Source of the DNA: Bacteroidales bacterium
Lineage (GTDB): Bacteria; Bacteroidota; Bacteroidia; Bacteroidales; UBA932
Direction: 5' to 3'
NCBI GenBank assembly: GCA_017551215.1
Contig: JAFZMA010000147.1
Span: 1-7,926 of the forward strand
Length of the DNA stretch: 7,926 nt
Each line of letters starts with the position of its first letter. Position 1 is the first letter of the stretch. Under the pieces are notes generated by a model. That model ran no database searches and was not told the origin of the DNA. It saw only the letters and a program-made list of their open reading frames with translations. Shown here one piece after another: positions 1 to 6,834 of the stretch. Both the position numbers and the translations under genes were made by a program.

Positions 1-1
1 C

Positions 2-1507
2 ATCTCCCATGGCGTGACAAAGGTTCTGCTTGCCATTTCCAGATACGATTCCAAAATCAAGCCTCACAATACCTGGTCTTCCATACTTACCAGTGCCATA
101 ACAATCGGATTCGGAGGTTCTGTGGGAGCCGAGGCGCCAATTGTCTACACAGGTGCTGCAATTGGCTCTAACATAGGCCGAAAGGCGGGTTTGAGCTACA
201 AGAACATGACTCTCCTTCTGGGTTGCGGAGCCGCTGGTGCAATTGCCGGAATATTCAAGGCACCTATGGCTGGAGTGCTGTTCACGCTGGAGATTCTCAT
301 GTTCAACATGTCCATGACATCCATCCTGCCTCTGGTGCTAAGCAGCGTCACCTCAACAACGGTTACCTATCTTCTTATGGGAGACGCGGTTGCGTTTGAC
401 AATACGCTTACCCCGTTCAACATGGGGAACATTCCTTTCTATGTTCTGTTCGGCATTGTTTGCGGTTTCGCATCACTGTATTTTACAAGGGCAACCCTCT
501 ACACGGAAGACAAGGTCAAGTCTGTGGCCAATCCGTTCCGCAGATGGGCTATATGCGCTATAGGTCTGGGAATAATGATTTTCGCCTTTCCTCCTCTGTA
601 CGGAGAAGGTTACGGAGTGCTCACGGACCTGCTGAACGACAACGACATGCACTCTGTGCAGAACTCCGTATTCACAACCCTTTTCGGCTACAAATGGTTC
701 CTTCCGGCCTTCTTTGCGCTGGTATTCCTGTTTAAGGTATTCTCTATGAGCTTTACAAACGCCGGCGGCGGAGTGGGCGGAACTTTCGGACCTACATTGT
801 TCATGGGAGGAATATTCGGATTTGTGGTTGCACGTTCCTCCAATCTGCTTGGGCTGGATCTCCCGGAGACCAATTTCGTCCTTGTGGGAATGGCGGGCCT
901 GATGGCCGGAGTGATGCAGGCGCCTATGACCGCAATCTTCCTTATCGCCGAGATAACAGGTGGTTATACCCTTCTTATGCCGCTAATCATAACCTCTGCC
1001 ATCTCATACGCCACAATCAGGATATTCGAGCCATATTCCATTTATACCAAGCGAATTGCCAAGAAGGGCTATCTGCTTACCCATGACTCTGACAAGGCTG
1101 TTCTCACCCTCCTCAAGCTCAGCGATGTGATGGAGACCAATTTCATGCCTGTAGACAAGGACAGCAATCTTGGAACCCTGGTCAAGATAATCTCCGTCTC
1201 CACCAGAGACATCTTCCCTGTACTGGATGGTGACGGCAAGCTCCAGGGAACAATCCAGCTCGGCGATGTAAAGGGGGACATGTTCGATAACTCCAAGTAT
1301 ACCAATCCGGTAGCCTTATACATGAAGCCGGCTGAAACCCTTGTTTTCAGCGACGAGAGGATGGAAGACGTAATTCACAAGTTCGAGCAGAGCGGTGCTT
1401 GGAATCTGCCGGTTGTGGACAGGGATGGCGTGTATGCTGGCTTTGTATCAAAGTCCCACATATTCTTCGCATATAGATCCAGACTTCAACAGGTCAGTCA
1501 CGACTAG
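2..1507 (+). CDS. ClC-family chloride channel/transporter with C-terminal CBS pair (5' end outside window)
   Basis: Inner-membrane anion channel or H+-coupled anion antiporter of the ClC family. The frame is open from base 2 with no start in view. The GTG at 14 (used here as residue 1) is internal, because the first helices and the GSGIP anion-binding motif are missing; about 90 residues are probably lost. Visible family landmarks: GSVGAEAP at 36-42, the counterpart of GREGP, so E40 should be the external gating glutamate; KAPMAGVLFTLE at 82-93, the pore half with E93; GGTFGP at 255-260, the counterpart of GIFAP; and Y318 in GGYTLL, matching the central pore tyrosine. Position 94 is Ile where E. 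coli ClC-ec1 has the internal proton glutamate E203. Two CBS domains follow (about 370-428 and 437-490), probably a nucleotide-binding regulatory module. The family is sure; channel versus antiporter is not. It ends with TAG at 1505-1507, 39 bases before tex. Confidence 0.93.
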   Translation: MSHGVTKVLLAISRYDSKIKPHNTWSSILTSAITIGFGGSVGAEAPIVYTGAAIGSNIGRKAGLSYKNMTLLLGCGAAGAIAGIFKAPMAGVLFTLEILMFNMSMTSILPLVLSSVTSTTVTYLLMGDAVAFDNTLTPFNMGNIPFYVLFGIVCGFASLYFTRATLYTEDKVKSVANPFRRWAICAIGLGIMIFAFPPLYGEGYGVLTDLLNDNDMHSVQNSVFTTLFGYKWFLPAFFALVFLFKVFSMSFTNAGGGVGGTFGPTLFMGGIFGFVVARSSNLLGLDLPETNFVLVGMAGLMAGVMQAPMTAIFLIAEITGGYTLLMPLIITSAISYATIRIFEPYSIYTKRIAKKGYLLTHDSDKAVLTLLKLSDVMETNFMPVDKDSNLGTLVKIISVSTRDIFPVLDGDGKLQGTIQLGDVKGDMFDNSKYTNPVALYMKPAETLVFSDERMEDVIHKFEQSGAWNLPVVDRDGVYAGFVSKSHIFFAYRSRLQQVSHD

Positions 1508-1518
1508 TGTTTTTTTCT

Positions 1519-1526
1519 TAACTTTA
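1519..1526 (+). promoter_or_regulatory. Candidate Bacteroidota -7 box for tex
   Basis: TAACTTTA resembles the Bacteroidota -7 consensus TAnnTTTG, with a final A instead of G. It ends 20 bases before the tex ATG. I see no TTTG -33 element at the expected distance, which would fall inside the end of the ClC gene. A start of transcription near 1531 would leave a leader of roughly 15 nt. The call is inference from consensus and position only. Confidence 0.35.
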
Positions 1527-1545
1527 CACGTTAACCGACGTGTAA
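1524..1545. repeat. Perfect 7-bp inverted repeat before tex start
   Basis: TTACACG at 1524-1530 and CGTGTAA at 1539-1545 are perfect reverse complements around an 8-nt spacer. The right arm ends one base before the tex ATG at 1547, and the left arm overlaps the candidate -7 box. If transcription starts near 1531, the left arm is not transcribed and the dyad would act as a DNA site. If it starts further upstream, an RNA hairpin would sit directly on the ribosome entry region. Confidence 0.55.
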
Positions 1546-1546
1546 G

Positions 1547-3679
1547 ATGAATACTCAGTATGTTAATTTCATTGCAGAGAAGCTGGGCGTAAAGGCTTGG
1601 CGTGTAGAGAACTGCATACAGCTTCTGGAGGAAGGGGCTACCGTTCCGTTCATATCCCGATACAGGAAGGAGGCTACAGGCTCCCTTACGGATGTGGAGG
1701 TTGCAGAGACCAATTTCCACTACCAGAGATTTCTGGAGTTGGACAAGAGAAAGGAAGCTGTTCTAAAGAGCATAGAGGAGCAGGGCAAACTAACCGATGA
1801 ACTCCGGCAGATGATAGCCTCCTGTACAGATTCTCAGAGGCTGGAAGACATATATCTGCCTTACCGTCCAAAGAGACGTACAAGGGCTTCCGTGGCAAAG
1901 GAGAAAGGCCTGGAACCGCTTGCGGAAAAGATGCTTGGCCTTCAGGTTCAAGATATTAGGAAGGAGGCGGAAAAGTTTGTCAAAGAAGGGGTTGCGGATG
2001 TGGAGGAAGCGCTTCAGGGTGCAAGGGATATCATCGCTGAGCAAATATCCGAAAACATAGAGATTAGGGAGGAATTGCGCGCTTACTATTCAAGAAGCGG
2101 TGTCCTCAAGACCAGGCTAGTAAAGGGAAAGGAGGAGGAAGGGGAGAAGTACAGCAATTACTTCAACTACTCGTCTTACCTTTCCAAGATGCCGTCTCAC
2201 AGGGTGTTGGCCATCCTCAGGGCAGAGAACGAGAAGATACTGTCCATAAGGGTGGAGACAGATCCGCAGATTTCCCTCAAGATAATAAACCGCATCTTCT
2301 ACAAGGGCAAGAGGTATCCGCAACAGCAGTTGTTTGACCAGTTGAAACTGGCTCAGGAAGATAGCCTTACGCGCCTTCTGGATCCGTCCATAGAGAACGA
2401 GACGCTCAGAGCGGCAAAAGAGAGGGCAGACCTTGAGGCTGTTAAGGTGTTCGGAGAGAATCTCAAGCAGCTGCTTCTGGCCGCTCCGGTGGGGCAGAAG
2501 AGGACCATGGCGATAGACCCTGGATTCCGTACCGGATGCAAGGTGGTTTGCCTGGACGACAAGGGAGAACTTCTGCATCATGACGTAATCTTTCCGCATC
2601 CGCCTGCAAACCAGAAAATGGAGGCCATGCGCAAGGTGATGGGAATGGTGGAAGAGTATGGCATTGAGGTTATTGCAATAGGCAACGGAACAGCCGCCAG
2701 GGAAACCGAGGCTTTCATCCGCCGCCTTACTTTCGACAATCCGGTTAAGATATATTCCGTAAGCGAGGACGGCGCTTCCTTCTATTCCGCATCCGAGACT
2801 GCAAGGGAAGAATTCCCGAACGAGGATGTTACGGTAAGGGGAGCTGTTTCCATCGGCCGCCGTCTCATGGATCCTCTGGCCGAACTGGTGAAGATAGACC
2901 CCAAGTCCTTGGGTATAGGGCAGTACCAGCACGATGTGGACCAGGGGCTTCTCAAGGAAAAACTGGACGATGTGGTGGAATACTGCGTGAATACTGTTGG
3001 AGTCAACCTTAATACGGCTAGCCGCCATCTCCTGTCCTATGTTTCTGGAATTGGGCCGGCATTGGCTTCTAACATAGTGGCTTACAGGGCCGTTCATGGT
3101 TCTTTCTCCTCCCGAGGGGACCTTATGGAAGTTCCGCGCCTTGGGCAGAAGGCCTATCAGATGGCAGCCGGTTTCCTGAGGATTCCTCACGGGAACAATC
3201 CTCTGGACAACTCCGCCGTTCATCCTGAGCGTTACTCCCTTGTAGAGAAAATGGCAAAGGATGCCGGGTGCAATGTGGCAGACCTCATAGGAAACAACTC
3301 CAAGATAGATTCCATTCGTCTGGAAGACTATGTTTCAGACAACGTGGGACTTCCGACTCTCAAGGATATAGTCCAGGAACTCAAGAAACCGGGCAGAGAC
3401 CCTAGAGAAAGTGCAAAGGACTTTGAGTTCTCGTCTGAAATCTCTACGATAGAGGACCTTAGAGAGGGTATGACCCTTCCGGGAATTGTAACCAACCTGA
3501 CGGCATTCGGGGCGTTCGTGGACATAGGCATTAAGCAGAACGGACTCATCCACGTTTCCAATATGGGAAAAAGATATGTCAGAGACGCATCCGAGGTTCT
3601 GAAACTCCACCAGCAGATAACAGTGTGCGTTATTGGCGTGGACCTCAAACGCCAGAGAATACAGCTGAGGCTGGTCTAG
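1547..3679 (+). CDS. tex: Tex family S1 RNA-binding transcription accessory protein
   Basis: A cytoplasmic nucleic-acid-binding protein of the Tex/YhgF family, linked in other bacteria to transcription, toxin expression and RNA turnover; its exact activity is unsettled. The 710 residues show the full domain order. The N-terminal Tex region carries the family signature around EGATVPFISRYRKEATG (29-45). A YqgF/RNase H-like domain begins at MAIDPGFRTG (321-330) with Asp324, followed by IGNGTA and VSEDGASFYSASE. A helix-hairpin-helix region lies around SGIGPALA (500-507) and continues to the FLRIPHGNNPLD stretch. A C-terminal S1 domain runs from about 641 to the end, with the conserved AFGAFVDIG core. 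The protein stops right after S1 and lacks the C-terminal tail of the longer E. coli YhgF, which I believe is usual in Bacteroidales. The ATG at 1547 fits the family N-terminus and has no Shine-Dalgarno. It probably forms its own transcription unit. Confidence 0.97.
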   Translation: MNTQYVNFIAEKLGVKAWRVENCIQLLEEGATVPFISRYRKEATGSLTDVEVAETNFHYQRFLELDKRKEAVLKSIEEQGKLTDELRQMIASCTDSQRLEDIYLPYRPKRRTRASVAKEKGLEPLAEKMLGLQVQDIRKEAEKFVKEGVADVEEALQGARDIIAEQISENIEIREELRAYYSRSGVLKTRLVKGKEEEGEKYSNYFNYSSYLSKMPSHRVLAILRAENEKILSIRVETDPQISLKIINRIFYKGKRYPQQQLFDQLKLAQEDSLTRLLDPSIENETLRAAKERADLEAVKVFGENLKQLLLAAPVGQKRTMAIDPGFRTGCKVVCLDDKGELLHHDVIFPHPPANQKMEAMRKVMGMVEEYGIEVIAIGNGTAARETEAFIRRLTFDNPVKIYSVSEDGASFYSASETAREEFPNEDVTVRGAVSIGRRLMDPLAELVKIDPKSLGIGQYQHDVDQGLLKEKLDDVVEYCVNTVGVNLNTASRHLLSYVSGIGPALASNIVAYRAVHGSFSSRGDLMEVPRLGQKAYQMAAGFLRIPHGNNPLDNSAVHPERYSLVEKMAKDAGCNVADLIGNNSKIDSIRLEDYVSDNVGLPTLKDIVQELKKPGRDPRESAKDFEFSSEISTIEDLREGMTLPGIVTNLTAFGAFVDIGIKQNGLIHVSNMGKRYVRDASEVLKLHQQITVCVIGVDLKRQRIQLRLV

Positions 3680-3701
3680 TGGAAAGTAGAGCTTTTCTGA
3701 T

Positions 3702-3709
3702 TATATTTG
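3702..3709 (+). promoter_or_regulatory. Candidate Bacteroidota -7 box for the glycosyltransferase-pyrC-permease unit
   Basis: TATATTTG is an exact match to TAnnTTTG. It lies in the 51-base gap after tex and ends 21 bases before the ATG at 3731. No clear TTTG -33 element is seen about 20 bases upstream. A start near 3714-3716 would give a leader of about 15 nt. It would drive 3731-6795, since the following genes are too close for their own standard promoters. Confidence 0.5.
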
Positions 3710-3710
3710 C

Positions 3711-3730
3711 AAGATTAAACAGAGAATCTT
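3711..3730. repeat. Perfect 6-bp inverted repeat abutting the glycosyltransferase start
   Basis: AAGATT at 3711-3716 and AATCTT at 3725-3730 are perfect reverse complements around an 8-nt spacer (AAACAGAG). The right arm touches the ATG at 3731 and the left arm starts two bases after the candidate -7 box. As RNA the stem would be weak because five of its six pairs would be A-U. The placement matches the dyad before tex, but the sequence does not. Confidence 0.45.
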
Positions 3731-4459
3731 ATGTCAGACAAGCTTGTAGTAATTCCTACATACAACGAGAAGGAGAACATAGAGAAGATTACCCGCAAGG
3801 TGTTTTCTCTGGAGGGAGATTTCCATATCCTGGTTGTGGATGACGGTTCTCCGGACGGAACCGCAGACATAGTAAAGAAGCTTCAGACAGAGTTCCCGCA
3901 GCGTCTGTTCCTGATTCAGAGAAGCGGAAAGTTGGGGCTCGGAACTGCCTATATCACAGCATTTAAATGGGCTATAGACAAGGGGTACGGTTACGTGTTC
4001 GAGATGGACGCGGACTTCTCCCACAATCCTGACGATTTGATACGCCTGTACAGGGCTTGCACGGAAGACGGAGCAGACCTTTCCATCGGTTCCCGTTACT
4101 GTAACGGAGTTAGCGTCATAAATTGGCCTATCGGAAGGGTGGTAATGAGCTACTATGCATCCTACTATGTACGCAAGGTGCTCAGGATGAAGGTCTATGA
4201 CTGCACTGCCGGATTCGTGTGCTACAGCCTGAAGGTGCTCAAGACTCTGGATCTGGACAAGGTCAAGATGAAAGGCTACGGATTCCAGATAGAGATGAAA
4301 TACTCGGCATACAAACTGGGATTCAAGATAAAGGAAGTGCCAATCATATTCGAGGACCGCAAGGAAGGTTCCTCCAAGATGAGTTCCGGCATTTTCGGGG
4401 AAGCGTTCTGGGGAGTGATTGCCATGAGGTTCAGAAAGATACGCCCAAAGGCACAATGA
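3731..4459 (+). CDS. Polyprenol monophosphomannose synthase-like glycosyltransferase (GT2)
   Basis: A family 2 glycosyltransferase of the dolichol-phosphate mannose synthase type. It is predicted to move a sugar, probably mannose from GDP-mannose, onto a polyprenyl phosphate at the cytoplasmic face of the inner membrane, giving a lipid-linked donor for glycan or protein glycosylation. The 242 residues contain VVIPTYNEKENI near the N-terminus, DDGSPDGT (37-44), the metal-binding DAD motif (93-95), GSRY (120-123), DCTAGF (157-162) and the C-terminal EDRKEGSSKM (208-217), all family hallmarks. There is no added C-terminal membrane domain, so it resembles the short soluble DPMS class. The ATG at 3731 gives the expected N-terminus. 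Its stop is one base from the pyrC start, which suggests coupled translation. Donor and acceptor are inferred from family; a glucosyl or other hexosyl transfer is possible. Confidence 0.9.
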   Translation: MSDKLVVIPTYNEKENIEKITRKVFSLEGDFHILVVDDGSPDGTADIVKKLQTEFPQRLFLIQRSGKLGLGTAYITAFKWAIDKGYGYVFEMDADFSHNPDDLIRLYRACTEDGADLSIGSRYCNGVSVINWPIGRVVMSYYASYYVRKVLRMKVYDCTAGFVCYSLKVLKTLDLDKVKMKGYGFQIEMKYSAYKLGFKIKEVPIIFEDRKEGSSKMSSGIFGEAFWGVIAMRFRKIRPKAQ

Positions 4460-4460
4460 T

Positions 4461-5861
4461 ATGGCCCTTCTTCTGAGAAACGGAACAATCGTAAATGAAG
4501 GCGAGGTTTTCTCCGGCAGTCTGATAATAGAGGGGGAGAGAATCAAAAGCGTTCTGCGCGAGTCCTCTTTCAAAGACAAGAAGGAATACAGTTCTTTTCT
4601 GGACCAGGCTTCATCCGGTATGGAAACTCTGGATATTACTGGCCTGCACATATTTCCGGGTGTTATAGACAGCCACGTGCATTTCCGCGAGCCGGGAGAC
4701 GGCACAAAGGGTACAATCGAGACAGAAAGCAAGGCAGCAGTGATAGGGGGAGTTACATCCTTCATGGACATGCCTAACAACAATCCCCCGGCCCTGACCA
4801 GCGCTCTTCTGGAAGAAAAATTCTCCATCGCTGAGGAAAAATCCTTTGCCAATTACTCTTTCTATCTGGGGGCAAGTAACTCTAACCTTGAGGAAATCAG
4901 GAATATAAGGGTCAAAGACGTCTGCGGTGTCAAGCTCTTCATGGGAGCTTCCACGGGAGGGCTTCTGGTAGACAACCAGAGTGCTCTCGAGAACATTTTC
5001 CGCTACAGTCCCACTCTCATAGCCGTTCATTGCGAGGACAGTTCAATCATTTCTTCCAACCTAAAGAAAGCCATAAAGAAATACGGGGCAGAAATTCCGC
5101 CCGAAATCCATCCATTGATACGAAGCCGCATCTGCTGCCTGAAAAGCACGGGAAAGGCCGTTTCTCTGGCAAACAGGTATAATTCCAGACTCCATATACT
5201 CCACGTGACCACAAAGGAGGAAGCCGAGCTCGTTTCCTCTCTGCCAGACAGAATTACGGCAGAGACTGCTCCATCCTACCTCTGGTTCTGCGATGAGGAC
5301 TACACACGTTATGGCAACCTCATTAAGTGCAACCCTGCTGTCAAGACCAGGGAGGATATGCTTTTCCTCCGCGATGCCCTTAAGAAAGGAATCCTTAAGA
5401 CCGTGGGAAGCGACCATGCGCCTCATCTCCTTAAGGACAAGCAGAAGCCCTATACTGATGCTCCTTCCGGTATTCCGCTGATTCAATATGAGTTGCAGAT
5501 GATGCTGACACTGGCGGAAAGGGGAGAGTTTTCCCTTCCAGACATCGCTGAGTATTTAAGCCATGCTCCTGCCAGATGCTTTGGTGTTGCAGAGAGAGGT
5601 TTTGTTAGTGAGGGGTATTATGCAGACCTGGCTATCGTTGACCTTGAAAAGAATACGCGGGCAAATGCCCCCGCCTCAAAATGCGGCTGGAGCCCGTTCT
5701 CGGAAAAGGGCGTGGTTTTCCACCCTCAAAACGGAAAGGACGAGGTTATGGATTCATTTCCTTGTGCGGTGGTGCATACCATTGTAAATGGAGTTGTTAC
5801 GGTAAAAGACGGATGCCTTACGGGGCGCAGGAATCCTTGCAGGCTTAAATTTGACAGATAA
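4461..5861 (+). CDS. pyrC: Dihydroorotase, type I-like
   Basis: Catalyses the reversible cyclisation of N-carbamoyl-L-aspartate to dihydroorotate, the third step of pyrimidine synthesis, in the cytoplasm. It is a 466-residue metal-dependent amidohydrolase. Visible features: FPGVIDSHVHFREPG (65-79) with the metal-binding HxH at 72 and 74; DMPNNNPP (103-110); K158 in GVKLFMGAS, at the place of the carboxylated lysine of related enzymes; H190 in AVHCED; H248 in LHILHV; and D318 in GSDHAPH (316-322), the catalytic aspartate. With the set complete I expect an active enzyme rather than a PyrC-like paralogue. Two oddities: about 25 extra residues near 33-57, before the barrel, and GDGTKGTI after REP where many relatives read close to GxTHKxxI. 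The ATG at 4461 fits the N-terminal strand and lies one base after the previous stop. An allantoinase or hydantoinase is less likely given the motifs. Confidence 0.93.
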   Translation: MALLLRNGTIVNEGEVFSGSLIIEGERIKSVLRESSFKDKKEYSSFLDQASSGMETLDITGLHIFPGVIDSHVHFREPGDGTKGTIETESKAAVIGGVTSFMDMPNNNPPALTSALLEEKFSIAEEKSFANYSFYLGASNSNLEEIRNIRVKDVCGVKLFMGASTGGLLVDNQSALENIFRYSPTLIAVHCEDSSIISSNLKKAIKKYGAEIPPEIHPLIRSRICCLKSTGKAVSLANRYNSRLHILHVTTKEEAELVSSLPDRITAETAPSYLWFCDEDYTRYGNLIKCNPAVKTREDMLFLRDALKKGILKTVGSDHAPHLLKDKQKPYTDAPSGIPLIQYELQMMLTLAERGEFSLPDIAEYLSHAPARCFGVAERGFVSEGYYADLAIVDLEKNTRANAPASKCGWSPFSEKGVVFHPQNGKDEVMDSFPCAVVHTIVNGVVTVKDGCLTGRRNPCRLKFDR

Positions 5862-5880
5862 CCCAAAAAGAAGAAGGCTC

Positions 5881-6795
5881 ATGGCAAATACTGAGAACAA
5901 GGGCTTGGCAAAGGCGTACATACTGGCAATCATCGCCATTACGGCTTGGGGCTTCTCCTTTATTTGGGAAGACTTTCTGATAAAGAACCACATAGAAATC
6001 TTCACGTTCATTTTCGAGAGGATGCTTCTGGCAGCAGTCATTCTCTGGATTGTGGGGGCAATAACCCGTTCCGTACAGAGTATCAGGAAAGAAGACATCA
6101 AGTGGATGTTCTTTCTTGCGCTAGGAGAGCCTTTCATCTACTTTCTGGGAGAGAACTTTGGAATAATGCATACTTCCGGAGTGATGGCGGCTATCATAAT
6201 TGCAACAATTCCTCTGTTCTGCACCGTTGTTGACAGGTTCCTCTACAAGTTCCGCCTGACTCTTCCTAAGGTTCTGGGTTGCATTCTGGCACTGGTGGGT
6301 ATTGCCTTGTTCGTTATGGAAAAGAGGGGCGGCGGGGCTACCCAGTTCAAGGGTATCCTTCTGCTGCTTGTGGCTGTTGCTGGCTCTCTTATTTACAGTT
6401 ACACCACCAAGGCCATGGTCAGCAAGTATAACGCAATGACCATTGTTACCTGGCAGTTCACATTCGGCAGCATATTGTTCCTGCCTCTGTTCCTGATATT
6501 CGGACTCAAGGGCCTTACACCGCAGTTCTTTGGCATAGATGTCCAGTCCAAGATTCTGGCTCTGGCTGTTCTGTGCTCCTGTATCTGCTTTGGAGTCTGG
6601 GCCTATTCCACGGGAAAACTGGGAGTTACACGAGTCAGCATATTCTCCGCGCTCATTCCTCTGGTCAGTGCTGCCGGAACATATTTCCTATATCCGGGTC
6701 AGGAGACTTTCACTCCGGTAAAATTCCTTGGCATAATCCTTACCATACTTGGCGTAATCATTGTCCAGGTTGTAAAAGACATAAAAAAAGCCTAA
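5881..6795 (+). CDS. EamA/DMT-superfamily permease, ten predicted helices
   Basis: An inner-membrane transporter of the drug/metabolite superfamily. Members export amino acids, metabolites or drugs; the substrate cannot be read from sequence. The 304 residues hold ten hydrophobic segments (about 12-31, 38-60, 73-91, 98-119, 129-146, 156-173, 186-207, 224-242, 250-270, 279-298), forming two EamA repeats. The first begins with the typical AITAWGFSF and the second ends with FLGIILTILGVIIV. The C-terminus is a short lysine-rich tail. I chose the ATG at 5881: it gives a normal N-terminus and follows a purine-rich AAGAAGG at 5871-5877, although the 3-base spacing is short for a Shine-Dalgarno. A TTG at 5851, overlapping the pyrC end, would add ten polar residues and is less likely. 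The gene follows pyrC by 19 bases and is probably co-transcribed. A cysteine cluster CSCIC lies at 232-236 in helix 8. Confidence 0.9.
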   Translation: MANTENKGLAKAYILAIIAITAWGFSFIWEDFLIKNHIEIFTFIFERMLLAAVILWIVGAITRSVQSIRKEDIKWMFFLALGEPFIYFLGENFGIMHTSGVMAAIIIATIPLFCTVVDRFLYKFRLTLPKVLGCILALVGIALFVMEKRGGGATQFKGILLLLVAVAGSLIYSYTTKAMVSKYNAMTIVTWQFTFGSILFLPLFLIFGLKGLTPQFFGIDVQSKILALAVLCSCICFGVWAYSTGKLGVTRVSIFSALIPLVSAAGTYFLYPGQETFTPVKFLGIILTILGVIIVQVVKDIKKA

Positions 6796-6800
6796 TTTTA
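6769..6800 (+). promoter_or_regulatory. Candidate Bacteroidota promoter for the lipoprotein gene
   Basis: GTTG at 6769-6772 and TAATTTTA at 6793-6800 resemble the -33 (TTTG) and -7 (TAnnTTTG) elements, each with one mismatch, separated by 20 bases, which suits the consensus spacing. The -7-like box includes the TAA stop codon of the permease gene. It ends 34 bases before the ATG at 6835. Of the three candidates it is the only one with a plausible -33 element, but both boxes are imperfect. Confidence 0.35.
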
Positions 6801-6817
6801 CTGCAAAGACAGTAAAA
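6796..6817. repeat. Perfect 8-bp inverted repeat between permease and lipoprotein genes
   Basis: TTTTACTG at 6796-6803 and CAGTAAAA at 6810-6817 are perfect reverse complements around a 6-nt spacer (CAAAGA). The repeat begins directly after the permease stop codon. It could be a weak bidirectional transcript end, but on the + strand it lacks a following T tract and is AT-rich, so it is not a convincing intrinsic terminator. It overlaps the candidate -7 box, so a regulatory dyad is an equal possibility. Confidence 0.6.
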
Positions 6818-6825
6818 CGTAAAAC
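6812..6825 (+). repeat. Tandem 7-mer GTAAAAC x2 in the lipoprotein leader
   Basis: GTAAAAC occurs twice back to back at 6812-6818 and 6819-6825. The first copy overlaps the right arm of the inverted repeat at 6796-6817. The TTTTAC at 6796-6801 can therefore pair with either GTAAAA copy, giving two alternative stems, the second one weaker. It ends 9 bases before the ATG. Confidence 0.5.
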
Positions 6826-6834
6826 TTAGATATT

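Noticed and set aside
1494..1518. Possible intrinsic terminator at the ClC stop: AGTCACGACT followed by a run of seven T
   Set aside because: The palindrome has only 4-bp arms and a 2-nt loop, too tight for a hairpin, and the T run is not preceded by any GC-rich stem.
2117..3223. 368-codon open frame on the minus strand inside tex
   Set aside because: It lies wholly antisense to a clear Tex coding region. The translation shows no family motif and reads like a frame shadow of a gene that rarely gives stops on that strand.
3681..3699. Possible hairpin between tex and the glycosyltransferase (AAAG/CTTT arms)
   Set aside because: There are only four perfect AT-rich pairs around a 5-nt loop and no T tract, which is no more than expected by chance.
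3734..4852. 372-codon open frame on the minus strand across the glycosyltransferase and the pyrC start
   Set aside because: It overlaps two well-supported genes with conserved motifs, and its translation has no recognisable domain. It is a shadow frame.
5851..5880. TTG start at 5851 for the EamA permease, overlapping the pyrC end
   Set aside because: It would add ten polar, Arg/Lys-rich residues not typical of the family. The ATG at 5881 gives a normal N-terminus and follows a purine-rich stretch.
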